The notes: generated by a model from the letters alone, not told the origin. DNA of 64,000 bases from CAWBOY01 sp963790585 (GCA_963790585.1 CAWBOY010000002.1:620001-684000), one strand, 5' to 3'; positions 18,660 through 28,501 are shown, counted from the first letter of the stretch. Program-made: numbers and translations.

Positions 18660-20306
18660 TCAGGCGCCCTTGCTCAGAGCAGTTGCAGCGCGCAAAAGAG
18701 ACGGCGACTCCTCACGGCGCGGTAAGCGGAAAACGAACCGAGTGGGCTGAATCGATTCGAGGTGTACGTCACCTTGCTGTAGCCGAGCCAGCCGCCACGC
18801 GATCGGCAAACCGAGCCCGCGTCCTCGGCCAGCCGAACGGCCCGAATAAAACGGGTCAAATAGATGTTGCCGCTGCGACTCATCAGGCCCAGGCCCGTTG
18901 TCTTCGATCTGAATTTTGACGTCGGACCCGGATTCTGAAGGAAGCAGCCTGATTCGCGCCCAGCCATCGATCGGCGAGGCCTCTACAGCGTTGCGAAGCA
19001 AGCGCAAAAGAATCTGCCGCGTTTGTTCGAGGTCCGCAACTACGCGAAAGCGCGTTGGCGCGTCGATTTCGATTCGAGTACGTCGGCTGTCGATCACTTC
19101 ACGTAGGGCTTCAGTAACTTCGCCAAACAGTTCGGGTAGATCAAAAGCCTCAGGCCGCGGCGCTGCTGGACGTGCGAACTGCATCAGATCGCGGAGGACG
19201 CCGTGAATTCGTTTTGATTGGCTGACGATTGTTTGCAAAGCCTTGCGGGCGGCGTCGGCCTCGCCATCGAACCATTCTTCACCGTGGCCCAATAAATACT
19301 GGGCCTGGCCCGAAATCACGGCAAGCGGGTTGTTAATTTCATGCCCCGCTCCCGCGGCGAACTCAGCGAGTGAGGTTAACTTTGCTGAACGCAACCGATC
19401 GGATTCTGTTCGCACCTGCTGCCGTAGCGCGGCGTGCAACGTATCGTTTTCTTGCTCCAGACTACGATGAAGAGCCGTGCCCCGAAGTCGCCTATTCTCG
19501 GCCGTCGCCAGAAGCAAATCGTGCAGCAACGGCTGATTTGCCGGCTCCTGCCAAATGCAAGCTGGAGGCAGGGGTGGCTCCGGCAAATCTAGTGGAAATG
19601 ACACGTTAAGGGCTCGAACCGCGATCTCGGCAACGTCAGCCGGCACCAAGCCGAGGTCGATGTTTTTTAAGCAAATGCTCGCCACCGCTGTCTGCACGCA
19701 ATGCAGCAGGTCCGGTTCGACCTCGTCCATTTCTATCGACGCTGGCAAATCGAGGTGGCTGATCAAAGATAGGAGCCAACTCGGCAAGCACCAGCGACGG
19801 GCCAGCCGACGACCGAGATCAGCCGCATAAGTTGCTTTTAATGGATTCGCCTCGACAGCGCACGCCGCCAGCCATCCAAGCGGGGCAAGCAAACCACCGA
19901 CCCAGGCCGCCTCCGGATCGCAGCAGCCATGGCGCGCAGCCAGACCCTGGGCTGTGTGTGCGCAGCGCAATGCAAATTGGTAAATCGGCCGAGACGCCGG
20001 TGCGCTCCAGTCTACGTAAGTGGAGTTCGGAGATTCGAGGTCGCGCAAACTAGATTCGAGGAGCCTCGGATCACTGAGGGAGGCAATCGACCAAGGTAAG
20101 CCACCCGCGCCATGACGCGCGGCCAAGAGCACCGCGCCCGGATCGTAACGAATTGATTCCCACGTGGCCGGGGTGATTGGGCGACAGAGAACCGTAAGCG
20201 AAGAGGCGCTCGGCACAAGCCAGGCAAGGGAAGAGAGAGTTTCTTCTCGATCCGCGGCACTGGCCGGGACGGGCACGGCGCGGTCCCGCTCGGCAGATTC
20301 CCTCAC
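18660..20306 (-). CDS. Sensor histidine kinase with N-terminal HDOD-like region
   Basis: A 548-residue soluble kinase; I see no membrane segment. The N-terminal 250 residues resemble HDOD-type signalling domains (helical, with CAHTAQGLAARHG and LGRRLARRW segments). A coiled coil follows near 270-300. The phosphoacceptor is H322 in GHEINNPLAV, followed by a HATPase domain with the N box LRNAVEAS, the G1 box DNGPGPD and the G2 box GRGLGLPIAWRL. The start is the GTG at 20306 with AGGAG 8 nt upstream. It lies directly downstream of a response regulator on the same strand (100-nt gap with a 12-bp hairpin), so the two probably form a phosphorelay. Confidence 0.9.
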   Translation of the reverse strand: MRESAERDRAVPVPASAADREETLSSLAWLVPSASSLTVLCRPITPATWESIRYDPGAVLLAARHGAGGLPWSIASLSDPRLLESSLRDLESPNSTYVDWSAPASRPIYQFALRCAHTAQGLAARHGCCDPEAAWVGGLLAPLGWLAACAVEANPLKATYAADLGRRLARRWCLPSWLLSLISHLDLPASIEMDEVEPDLLHCVQTAVASICLKNIDLGLVPADVAEIAVRALNVSFPLDLPEPPLPPACIWQEPANQPLLHDLLLATAENRRLRGTALHRSLEQENDTLHAALRQQVRTESDRLRSAKLTSLAEFAAGAGHEINNPLAVISGQAQYLLGHGEEWFDGEADAARKALQTIVSQSKRIHGVLRDLMQFARPAAPRPEAFDLPELFGEVTEALREVIDSRRTRIEIDAPTRFRVVADLEQTRQILLRLLRNAVEASPIDGWARIRLLPSESGSDVKIQIEDNGPGPDESQRQHLFDPFYSGRSAGRGRGLGLPIAWRLARLQQGDVHLESIQPTRFVFRLPRREESPSLLRAATALSKGA

Positions 20307-20337
20307 GGCATGGACTCCTTTCCATACCCACCAGCCT

Positions 20338-20382
20338 CAGGCGCGAACGTAGCGTCGTTTAGTGATTCCGCGTTCGCGCCTG
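20338..20382. repeat. Hairpin between regulator and kinase genes
   Basis: Perfect 12-bp arms (caggcgcgaacg at 20338-20349, cgttcgcgcctg at 20371-20382) with a 21-base loop. It lies 25 nt after the response regulator stop and ends before the kinase GTG, so it could attenuate kinase expression relative to the regulator. Confidence 0.6.
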
Positions 20383-20406
20383 GACCTGTGAGATTTACGA
20401 GACATT

Positions 20407-20994
20407 TCAAGCCGTTAATGTGGAAGCGGCTTCGATGTCCAGCAACGCGCACATGCGATCGATCAAGAGATCGATCTCAAATGGCTTGTTCAAGAAATCG
20501 TCCGCGCCCGACAAGCGCAGCTCCTGGATTTTGTCTTCTTCGATCATGCCGGAGATGCACAAAATTCGCACATCTTCGAGCGATGCGTCGGCGCGAACGC
20601 GATGGCAAACTTCTTTGCCGTTGATGTCCGGGAGCATGACGTCCAGTACGATGACGTCGGGACGATATTCTTTTACCATCATGCCCGCGTCGAAGCCGTT
20701 CGAGGCAATTCGGACTTCAAAGCGTCCATCCTCGTCCAAAACCTTGCTCATCAACTCGACGAGGTCTAGATCGTCGTCGACCAGCAGCACTTTCCGCTTG
20801 CCGCTTTCGAGAGCGTCGGTCGGAATGCCGTTGTCTTTCATGAATCGGTAGAGCGATTCGCGTGGAATACGGCGAAAGCGTGAGCCAGGCACGCGAAAAC
20901 CTTTGAGTTGACCGTTGTCAAAGCAACGGATGATGGTTTGCTGGCTTACCTTACAGATCTTGGCGGCCTCGCCGGTCGTGAATACAGTCTTCAT
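20407..20994 (-). CDS. Response regulator with N-terminal excisionase/MerR-type HTH
   Basis: A 195-residue protein. Residues about 4-52 form a helix-turn-helix of the excisionase type (TTGEAAKICKVSQQTIIRC and GSRFRRIPRESL). Residues about 67-190 are a receiver domain: acidic DDD at 73-75, phosphoacceptor D118 in VLDVMLP, and the lysine in FLNKPF. The order, DNA-binding first and receiver second, is the reverse of the common layout. The ATG at 20994 starts the HTH domain; an ATG at 21006 is possible, but AGGAAGG then sits too close. It is the probable partner of the histidine kinase downstream. Confidence 0.88.
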   Translation of the reverse strand: MKTVFTTGEAAKICKVSQQTIIRCFDNGQLKGFRVPGSRFRRIPRESLYRFMKDNGIPTDALESGKRKVLLVDDDLDLVELMSKVLDEDGRFEVRIASNGFDAGMMVKEYRPDVIVLDVMLPDINGKEVCHRVRADASLEDVRILCISGMIEEDKIQELRLSGADDFLNKPFEIDLLIDRMCALLDIEAASTLTA

Positions 20995-22035
20995 GCGTCT
21001 ATCCATCCCTTCCTGGCGCGGCCAGTCGCACGAGTGTGGCTCTTTGGGTGTGGTTCCGTGGGTCCACCCGAAAGCCGATATCGTCCGTGATCTGCCTCTA
21101 GTCCCTGCCGTCGTGCATTACGGCGCTCGGCGCGTACCGATGCCTTGCGGCGCAAGGTGGCGCGTTCAGACAATCCGCCTCATCTCGGCGTTAGGTGTCT
21201 TTGTGTCCGGGTCGGAGAGACCGGACGCGGAGACTCGCTTACGTACTTGTCGTGGCAGAAAGCCACTCTCTTCGTTCGATAGGGGTCCAGACAAAGATGG
21301 AGAGGAAGGATTGCCAATCTTGCCACTCATTAGGATTATATCCACCCTACTGGGCCTGTCAACGTGAATAAAAGGTACCGGATTGCTCTAAGTTGCGTAC
21401 TCAACTGTAGTTCCTGCCGATGGGCTAAATTCTGTATCTTTCCGTGAAAAGTTATCCCCTTCACGCACAGCACCTAGACCACCATAACCTCCTAGATCCG
21501 TTGAACGCCCATGATCGTTAGCCTTACCCTCTCTTCATCGGATTACCAGACCTCGCAAGTTGCGTCGAAATCGCCTAGTTTGCCAAAGCAAGTTTGGCGA
21601 ATCGCCTGTAAAGCCGCGACGGCCATTCGGGTCGCAAACGTCGCATCTTAGCTGATCTATGTCAAGACGGTTCGTAAGACGAGAGTGAACGGTGTAGCGC
21701 GACTACTCTAGAAGTGTTGCCGCATTCGCCGGAATGCGGCCGCGTTGACGTAGACCAGTGTGCAAGGGGGATGACTGTGGATTTGTTTGCATCTCGGGTC
21801 TGTGTGTAGATAGAAGATCCATAATACCAAGCGTTTAGAGAACGGGACCGAGATGCAAACGTGATGCAGTTTTTTTGCATCTCGGTCCGCGCGCCCAGTC
21901 GCCTCCGCCACTTTCAAATTCGGAAGGCTCTCCGCAAATCCAAATCGCCTTGTTTCCGGGCGAAATGCCGGGTATAGGGCGAGGTCTGCTTTCGCTGGTC
22001 AGGTTGGGAGCAGGTCGATATTAGAGGGCTTGGCT
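20995..22035. other. Long region with no recognisable gene (about 1 kb)
   Basis: This 1,041-base gap separates two genes pointing away from each other. Open frames of up to 150 codons exist, but they show no family resemblance and no ribosome site. The only structure I can support is the hairpin at 21845-21887 and a partial extra copy of its arm (tttgcatctcggg) at about 21785-21797. The size is unusual for this compact segment, so an unrecognised RNA or a decayed gene is possible. Confidence 0.5.
21845..21887. repeat. Perfect 15-bp hairpin followed by a third arm copy upstream
   Basis: The left arm ggaccgagatgcaaa (21845-21859) pairs perfectly with tttgcatctcggtcc (21873-21887), loop 13 bases including a T run. 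A partial copy of the right arm occurs at about 21785-21797. It could be a terminator or part of a small RNA. Confidence 0.65.
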
Positions 22036-22926
22036 ATGGATCTGAAAGGGACTCAGTTCGACGAAACGTCGACGCCGGAACAGCAACTGGAACGTGGCCA
22101 GGTCGTCTACTTTCCGTCTTGCCCTTTCGAACTGCCCACCGGCGACGACCATGCCTTTCTGCTGCAACAAGAGTTAGGGAACTTCCGCCACAAGAATATC
22201 AGTTTTGATCCGCAGACTGGCAAAACATCAGGCTTCGTCCGCCAAGACGAGGCCCAAGCCGAGCGCTTGCGCTCGATCCTGGTCAGTTTCGCCGCGAGTG
22301 TGACCAAGTGGGTTCGTGCCTTTCTCTCCCACTATGCCGAAGGTTGCAAACCGGATCGCGTAAGCTACCGACCCCAGGAAGAAGCGACGCGCCGCTTGCG
22401 CATGAACGCTCGCAACGATCTCCTCCACGTCGACGCCTTTCCGAACCGGCCCTCGCGTGGTGATCGGATTTTGCGTGTTTTCGCCAATATCAATCCGACG
22501 GAGCCGCGCATTTGGGTCACATCCGACCCATTCGCCAAGCTGCTCGAACGGTACGGCACCGAGGCCGGCTTACCCGGACGTCATGTGACAGGCTGGATTG
22601 AGACTGTCAGTACAACAATGCTTAACCTGTTTCGCCCAGGCAAGCCACGGCGCACGGCCTATGACAGCTTTATGCTCCGTTTCCATGATTACCTCAAAAA
22701 GAATGAGGCATTTCAAGAACGCGGGGCCAAGCGCTTGTGGAGCTTTTCTCCCGGTTCAGCGTGGCTCGCGCTGACGGATACGTGCAGTCATTCGGTACTT
22801 CGCGGCAGATATGCGTTGGAGCATTCGTATTTTATCAGTCGCGATGTGTTGGTGCTGCCGGACGAAGCGCCGGAGGCGTTGTTAGCGAAAGCAAGCGCCA
22901 TGCAACGTTCAGGGCGCGCCGCTTGA
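22036..22926 (+). CDS. Probable Kdo hydroxylase (Fe(II)/2-oxoglutarate oxygenase)
   Basis: The sequence matches my memory of the Kdo hydroxylase family (KdoO), which oxidises 3-deoxy-D-manno-octulosonic acid of lipid A to Ko. Supporting segments are LLHVDAFPNRP near residue 130, which supplies the H-x-D iron ligands, ILRVFANINPTEPRIWV directly after it, and SVLRGRYALEHSYF near the C-terminus, which probably gives the distal ligand region. Length (296 residues) fits. The ATG at 22036 is preferred over the TTG at 22030 because AGAGGG is better spaced. Presence of this gene implies a Kdo-containing outer membrane. The end overlaps the start of comF. Confidence 0.78.
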   Translation: MDLKGTQFDETSTPEQQLERGQVVYFPSCPFELPTGDDHAFLLQQELGNFRHKNISFDPQTGKTSGFVRQDEAQAERLRSILVSFAASVTKWVRAFLSHYAEGCKPDRVSYRPQEEATRRLRMNARNDLLHVDAFPNRPSRGDRILRVFANINPTEPRIWVTSDPFAKLLERYGTEAGLPGRHVTGWIETVSTTMLNLFRPGKPRRTAYDSFMLRFHDYLKKNEAFQERGAKRLWSFSPGSAWLALTDTCSHSVLRGRYALEHSYFISRDVLVLPDEAPEALLAKASAMQRSGRAA

Positions 22927-23675
22927 ATTGGTTCGCAGGTTTGCCGCAAGCGGGCCGCGAATTTTGGCGCGGCTTGCTTCACATCCTTTATCCACCCCTC
23001 TGCGCGATTTGCACCCGGTCCCTCGTAGATCATCAAATTCACTTTTGCGAACCATGCAGTATTTATTTGCGAGCCGATTCCGCCGCAGCTTGTCCGCGCT
23101 GCGCGATAACCGTTGGTCCGTATGGGGTCACCGATGGTCGTTGCCCGACGTGCCGTAAAGAGCCATTTGCCTTTGAGGCGGCAATGCGGTTCGGCATTTA
23201 CGAGGGTGTGTTACGCGACGCTGTTCTCCAAATGAAGCATCACAGTGGCGAAGGGCTCGCCGAAATCATGGGAGAGACTTGGGCCGAGCGTGACCGAGAG
23301 CGCTTCCTGGAATTCGGGATCGACGTAATCATTCCTGTGCCGCTCCATTGGTGGCGGCGTTGGAAGCGCGGCTACAACCAGAGCGCGGCACTGGCGCTCG
23401 GACTTGGCGCCATGCTCGGTCTACCCTGTCAACAAGGCTGGCTCGAACGTGTACGTTACACTCCGAGCCAAACGATCCAAAGCGCCAAGGGCCGCCGGGA
23501 TAATGTGCACGGCGCCTTTCGTGCTGGGAAAAAAGCGGCTTTGAAGGGATTGAGCGTCTTATTGGTCGATGATGTGATGACGACCGGATACACGTCCAGC
23601 GAAGCCGCCCGAGCTTTACGCGCAGCCGGAGCGAGGCGCGTCATTGTCGCGGCGTTGAGTCGGGCGAGTCCTTGA
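22923..23675 (+). CDS. ComF-like phosphoribosyltransferase
   Basis: A member of the ComF/GntX group linked to DNA uptake in other bacteria. The N-terminal part has paired cysteines of a zinc-binding ribbon (CAICTRSL, CEPCSIYL, CPRCAITV and CPTCRKEP). The C-terminal PRPP-binding loop is VLLVDDVMTTGYT near residue 217. The exact start is uncertain: the TTG at 22923 overlaps the preceding stop, and no clear ribosome site is seen; the frame is open further upstream, inside the previous gene. Translational coupling with the preceding gene is therefore likely. A role in competence is inferred from the family only. Confidence 0.88.
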   Translation: MNWFAGLPQAGREFWRGLLHILYPPLCAICTRSLVDHQIHFCEPCSIYLRADSAAACPRCAITVGPYGVTDGRCPTCRKEPFAFEAAMRFGIYEGVLRDAVLQMKHHSGEGLAEIMGETWAERDRERFLEFGIDVIIPVPLHWWRRWKRGYNQSAALALGLGAMLGLPCQQGWLERVRYTPSQTIQSAKGRRDNVHGAFRAGKKAALKGLSVLLVDDVMTTGYTSSEAARALRAAGARRVIVAALSRASP

Positions 23676-23682
23676 GAAATTA

Positions 23683-24121
23683 TTATCCAGACGTGTGGTC
23701 ATGCACGATCCGCCAGCCTTCGGGCAGCTTCTTGAAGATCAGCGTGTACAAGCCTCCTGGCTTATCTTTGTCTTTGCCGTAATCCAGTTGCCAGCGCCCT
23801 TTGACCACAGCGCTGTCGGCGCCGAGGACCGTGACTTCGAGATCGGAGAAAGTCAATTTGCCCATCTCCTTGCCTTCCGATTTGTATTTCTTTTGATAGC
23901 GCTCCAGCGTCGACCTTCCAGCCGGCCGTTTTGTCCTTGCCGGAGAAAAACGTCAACTTGTCGGAGGCCCAATATCCTTTCATAAATCCTTCGAGATCGC
24001 CTTTGTCCCATGCGATCACCTGATCGTCCAATACCTGGCGGATCGCTTTTTCTTCGGCCAAAGCCGATTCGTCCGAAGTGTCGGCACAAAGCACAAGCAT
24101 GAGCGCGAGTGTGGCTGTCAT
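23683..24121 (-). CDS. Secreted DUF4440/SnoaL-like protein (frame broken once)
   Basis: A small NTF2-fold protein of the DUF4440 type. The first frame from 24121 gives a signal peptide (MTATLALMLVLCADTS) and the helical start EEKAIRQVLDDQVIAWDKGD followed by FMKGYW. Another frame continues with LERYQKKYKSEGKEMG, TFSDLEVTVLG and the terminal GWRIVHDHTSG, which is the family's typical last strand. The shift lies near 23920. Neither half is complete alone, but together they give a normal domain of about 145 residues. It lies 25 nt downstream of the DUF1501 gene, so it is probably the last gene of that operon. Family members include small enzymes and binding proteins, so no reaction is assigned. 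Confidence 0.8.
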
Positions 24122-24146
24122 TTTGGATTCCTTGAATGCGCGTTCC

Positions 24147-25568
24147 TTAGGCGATAATCTCTTTGATCACTTGGCCCTCGACATCGGTCAGGCGGAAATC
24201 CCGGCCGCTATACCGATAAGTCAATTTTTCGTGATCGATTCCCATCAGATGCAGCATCGTGGCATGGAGGTCGTGGACATGGACTTTGTTGTCGACAGCG
24301 CGATAACCGAATTCGTCGGTAGCGCCGTAGGCCATGCCCCCTTTGACGCCGCCGCCCGCGAGCCAAGCGGAGAAACCCCAATGATTATGGTCGCGGCCGG
24401 TTCCTTGTGCGGCCGGCGTTCGGCCAAACTCGCCGCTCCAGAGCACCAGCGTTTCGTCGAGAAGCCCGCGTTGCTTTAGGTCTTTGAGTAACGCCGCGAT
24501 CGGGCGATCGACCCGGTTGGCGAGCGACCGATGCTCGGTATCGCTATTCGAGTGGGTGTCCCAAGGCTGAAAATTGCCCGTGTAAATCTGCACGACCCGT
24601 ACGCCACGCTCGACCAGCCGGCGGGCGAGGAGGCAGTTGGTGGCGAAGACGGGATCGCCTTTGTTGGTGCCGAGGCCATACATTTCGCGGACACGATCCG
24701 GCTCGCGCCGAACGTCAAACGCTTCCGGAGCGGCAGCCTGCATTCGAAATGCCATCTCGAACGATTCGATTCGGGCATCGAGCACCGCTTCATGGCCGCG
24801 ACGCTCAACTTGGAGCGAGTTCATCTTTTGAATCAGGTCAAGCTGATGACGCTGCGCGTCGAGCGACAGCGAGGTGTTCGCTAGATGTGGAATGACGTCG
24901 CGCGGCTGGAAATTCGCCGGCAGATCGAGATGTGTGCCTTGATAAATGCCAGGTAGGAAACGATTGCTCCAGTTCGAGGCGCCGTTCACAGGTCGGCCAT
25001 TGCCAAGGACGATGTATCCCGGCAGATTTTGATTGACGGTGCCGAGGCCATAGAGCAGCCATGAACCATAGCTCGGCCGAATCGATTGGACGTTGCCGGT
25101 GTTCATCATGAACATCGAAGGCTCATGATTGGGCACGTTGGTATGCATCGAGCGAATGACGCACAGATCGTCGGCGCACTCAGCGACCTCAGAAAAAATC
25201 TCGCTTACGGGCAAGCCGGACTTGCCGGAGCGTAAAAATCTGAAGGGCGACGGCCGTAGGCCACCGGTGCCATTTTCGGTCTTGAGCGAGGCAATGCTCA
25301 TCGGCCGCTGGCCTTCAAATTTAGCGAGAGCAGGCTTTGGGTCAAAGGTATCAACCTGCGAGGGTCCGCCGTTCATGTAAAGATGAATGATGCGCTTGGC
25401 CTTGGGCTGGAAGTGCGGCGACTTGGGCGCCAGCGGATTGGCCGGCGCTGCGGAACCTTCGTCGCCCGTCGCGGAGTCGTTGAGAATTCCGGCGAGGCCA
25501 AGCATGCCGAGGCCGGTGCCGTATTTCGTCAGCATTTCGCGGCGTGAGATCTGTTGGTTTATCGCCAT
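24147..25568 (-). CDS. DUF1501 family Tat-exported protein (PSD1 partner)
   Basis: A second DUF1501 protein, 473 residues, sulfatase/phosphatase-like fold. The Tat signal is ISRREMLTKYGTGLGMLGLAG. Landmarks include IHLYMNGGPSQVDTFDPKP near residue 60, PNHEPSMFMMNTG, and GEFGRTPAAQGTGRDHN near residue 380. It follows the DUF1549/DUF1553 cytochrome gene on the same strand with a 109-nt gap that holds a long hairpin. This gene pair is a hallmark of planctomycetes and is thought to act in periplasmic breakdown of complex polysaccharides, though direct evidence is limited. Confidence 0.94.
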   Translation of the reverse strand: MAINQQISRREMLTKYGTGLGMLGLAGILNDSATGDEGSAAPANPLAPKSPHFQPKAKRIIHLYMNGGPSQVDTFDPKPALAKFEGQRPMSIASLKTENGTGGLRPSPFRFLRSGKSGLPVSEIFSEVAECADDLCVIRSMHTNVPNHEPSMFMMNTGNVQSIRPSYGSWLLYGLGTVNQNLPGYIVLGNGRPVNGASNWSNRFLPGIYQGTHLDLPANFQPRDVIPHLANTSLSLDAQRHQLDLIQKMNSLQVERRGHEAVLDARIESFEMAFRMQAAAPEAFDVRREPDRVREMYGLGTNKGDPVFATNCLLARRLVERGVRVVQIYTGNFQPWDTHSNSDTEHRSLANRVDRPIAALLKDLKQRGLLDETLVLWSGEFGRTPAAQGTGRDHNHWGFSAWLAGGGVKGGMAYGATDEFGYRAVDNKVHVHDLHATMLHLMGIDHEKLTYRYSGRDFRLTDVEGQVIKEIIA

Positions 25569-25592
25569 ATCGGCCTCGTAGGAACAGGGACC

Positions 25593-25670
25593 GTTTAGCC
25601 GCGAGTCGTCAGGCGAGCGCTGTTTGATTGCGCTATCAAACGGCGCTCGCCTGACGACTCGCGGCTAAAC
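25593..25670. repeat. Perfect 28-bp inverted repeat, family with GGCGAGCGCTGTT core
   Basis: Arms at 25593-25620 and 25643-25670 are perfect reverse complements (starting gtttagccgcgagtcg), with further weak pairing in the 22-base loop. It sits between the PSD1 and DUF1501 genes, 8 nt upstream of the PSD1 stop in genome order. Related copies are at 38224-38316 and 48494-48586. Confidence 0.9.
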
Positions 25671-25677
25671 TTTCGGT

Positions 25678-28330
25678 CTACTCGACCCAAGTAAACTCAT
25701 TCGTCGCCAACAAGGCTTGGGCGTATTGCTGCCACGGCGTTAACTTCTCGGTTGTCGAAGCCGTGCGGAGAAAGTCCAAGCCAATTTCTTTTTCCTTCGC
25801 GGTAGGCGTTCGGCCAAAGGTCAGGCGAAATGCGATGTCGATACGTTGTGCATCCGTAGGCGCGGCTTTCTCTACGCGGGCTGCAAACGCCCTGGCACAG
25901 TCGATGATAAACCCGCTATTGAGGATGAACAATTGTTGCTGCGGCACCGTAGTCACGTTGCGTTGCGCGCTGGAGACATTGGCGTCCGGAAAGTCAAAGG
26001 TCGTCAACATCGAATTTGCCACCGACCGGCTCACTAGGCCATAAATGGTGCGGCGAACATTTGTCGGACTACTCGGATCAAGCGATGGGCCGCCGAGGCT
26101 GCGATCGAGTCTGCCGGACACAGCGAGCAGACTGTCGCGCCATGCTTCGATGTCGAGCCGATGCGGCGACATGCGCCAAAAGTATCGGTTTTCGGGATCC
26201 TGGGCCAGGTTCTCTTTTTGATTGTCGCTACTCAATCGATATGTGGACGAGAGCATGAGTTCGCGATGCAGCGTCTTGAGCGACCATCCCGACTCAATGA
26301 AGTGGACGGTGAGAGTGTCCAGTAACTCCGGATGCGTCGGCTTATCGCCGAGCTTGCCGAAATTGCTCGGCGTGGCGACGATGCCGCGCCCAAAATGGTG
26401 TTGCCAAACGCGATTGACGAAGACGCGTGCCGTCAACGGATTGTTCTTGGTCGCGATGGCTTGGGCGAGTTCGAGGCGCGTAAACTTGTTGGGCTTCGAG
26501 TCAGCGCCGGGCCGTAAGATCTGCAAGAAGCCCGGCGGCGCCTCTTCGCCAAGCGTCTCGACGCGACCGCGAATGTGGACGCGCATCGCCTGGCCGCCGC
26601 CTTTGACACCGTGACTCAACGGTAGCGCCGGCGGCGCCGATTGGACGTGTCGATCCAACTTTGTTTTGCGTTCGCTGTATTCAAACAGTTCGTTCCCGTC
26701 GAGAACGCTCACAATATCCTTGATGTCGACAAAAAATGGACTTTGCGGACTCAGCCAAAATTTCTTGGCCGTGCTATCCGCATTTGAGGAAACTCGAAGG
26801 TCATTGGCTAATTTGATAGGTTCATAGGGAATTGTGGAACATTTCGCTGACAACGCCTTGTCCGCCGCAGCCCGCCACGAAATCAGTGCGGCCGGCACAG
26901 CTTTCGAATTGCCAGGTTCCAGGAAGGCTAGAAACCGCTTCAGGAAGAGCGGACGAAGCCCTTCGTCTTTAGCGATGGCAGCTTCGTCGCAGGGCATTTT
27001 ACTGTCGCGCATATAGCGGATGCGGTACGACGTCAGGAGGTATTGTCTTAGATCCTTAATCGCTTGCTGCGTTATCGCTTTGCCGCGCTCCTGTTGCCAT
27101 TGCGTGAGACCGGATTCTTGGCGTTTTTTCTCGTTGGACCATTCCGAAAAAAGCTTGACTTTAGAATCGGACGCCAGCGGCACTTCGACCATGTTCGCGC
27201 CCTGGTACGCCGACGCCAAGGAATAATAATCGCGCGTCGGAATGGGATCGTACTTGTGGTCGTGACAACGGGCGCAGGCAACGGTCAGGCCAAGAAGGCC
27301 ACGTGTAAGTGTGTCAACGCGGTCATCGAGTTCGTCGGCCATCACTTGAGCGGCGAAGTTGCCTTTGTGATATTCCGCGCCCAAGCCTTGAAAGCCGAGC
27401 CCGCCGAGGCGCGCGACTGGATCGTTAGCCGGTTCCGCCATCAAATCGCCGGCAAGTTGAAGCCGCAAAAACTGATCGTAAGGCAAGTCGTCATTGAAAG
27501 CCTTGATGACCCAATCGCGATAGCGCGAGGCATGAGGCAATGGCTTAGCAACGGCGAGCGCCTGATCGTCAGCGTAGCGGGCGATGTCGAGCCAATAGCG
27601 GCCCCAGCGCTCGCCATAAGCGGGCGACGCCAGCAGACGATCGATTACCTTGGCAAAGGCCTCGCTGGATTCATCTGCGAGGAAGGCATCGATTTCTTCC
27701 GGCGTCGGCGGCAAGCCAATGAGGTCAAATGTCGCGCGGCGGATTAATTCGAGCTTGCTCGCCGCCCGCACCGGCTTTAGCCCGCGCTTTTCCAGGTCGG
27801 CAAGTATGAAATAATCTAAATCCGCCTTGGGCCAGCTTGGGTCATTCACGCTGGGTTTCGGATGTTTCAACGGCGTCTGGAAGGCCCAATAAAGGCGTTC
27901 CTTGTCCCAATCGACGACTGTTTTCTGCTGTTTCGACGGGGCGTCGCCAGGCGTTGGCGCACCCATTGCGATCCAAGTTTCGACCTCAGAGATAGCCTTT
28001 TCAGGTAGTTTGCCCTTTGGCGGCATCTTTAGTTCATCGTAGCGCAGCGCTTTGACAAGCAAACTTTCTAACGGCTTTCCGGGCACCAGGAGCGCACCGG
28101 TCTCACCGCCCTTGCCAATGCCGGCGGCCGTATCAAGAATGAGGCCGCCTTTTAATTTCTTGGCTTTCCGAGCGTCCTCCGAATGGCAGCTATTGCAATG
28201 TTCGAGGAACAAAGGCCGAATCTTCTGCTCGAAGAATTCGATGCCGCGCATCCGGCCCGTCGGCCTGGGCGGGTTGAACGGTTCCGAATGTCACGATGCA
28301 AAAAAGAAGAAGCAGGCAGCTGGCTTTCAC
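25678..28330 (-). CDS. PSD1 protein: cytochrome (PSCyt1), DUF1549 and DUF1553 domains (frame broken near N-terminus)
   Basis: A large exported protein typical of planctomycetes. A c-type haem site HCNSCH lies near residue 45, followed by LKMPPKGKLPEKAI (PSCyt1). DUF1549 begins near ELIRRATFDLIGLPPTPEE, and DUF1553 covers the C-terminal third (LTARVFVNRVWQHHFGRG, ending NEFTWVE). The signal peptide is in another frame (KASCLLLLFCIVTFG, then VQPAQA), joined near 28255; the main frame's own first ATG at 28251 would lack a signal. The GTG at 28330 has GGAG upstream; the ATG at 28345 is an alternative. It is co-oriented with the DUF1501 gene downstream. Confidence 0.9.
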
Positions 28331-28501
28331 GAAGGTGATCTCCATTCGCGTAGCGGCGGGTTGTGACAAGATCGTACACGAAGTGTCCTGGAGATTCAAC
28401 AAGCTCGTCGTATCGGCGGATGAAACGATACATCCGACACGCTTTGGTGTTATTATCGATACGATCGGCTCATCACGTCAGTCTCAAGGGACCGGAACCT
28501 C

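Noticed and set aside
20915..21367. Plus-strand open frame of 150 codons in the 1-kb gap
   Set aside because: Its first part overlaps the response regulator in antisense and the rest has no ribosome site or recognisable fold.
27064..27747. Plus-strand open frame of 227 codons
   Set aside because: It is antisense to the DUF1549/DUF1553 protein and lacks family resemblance or a ribosome site.
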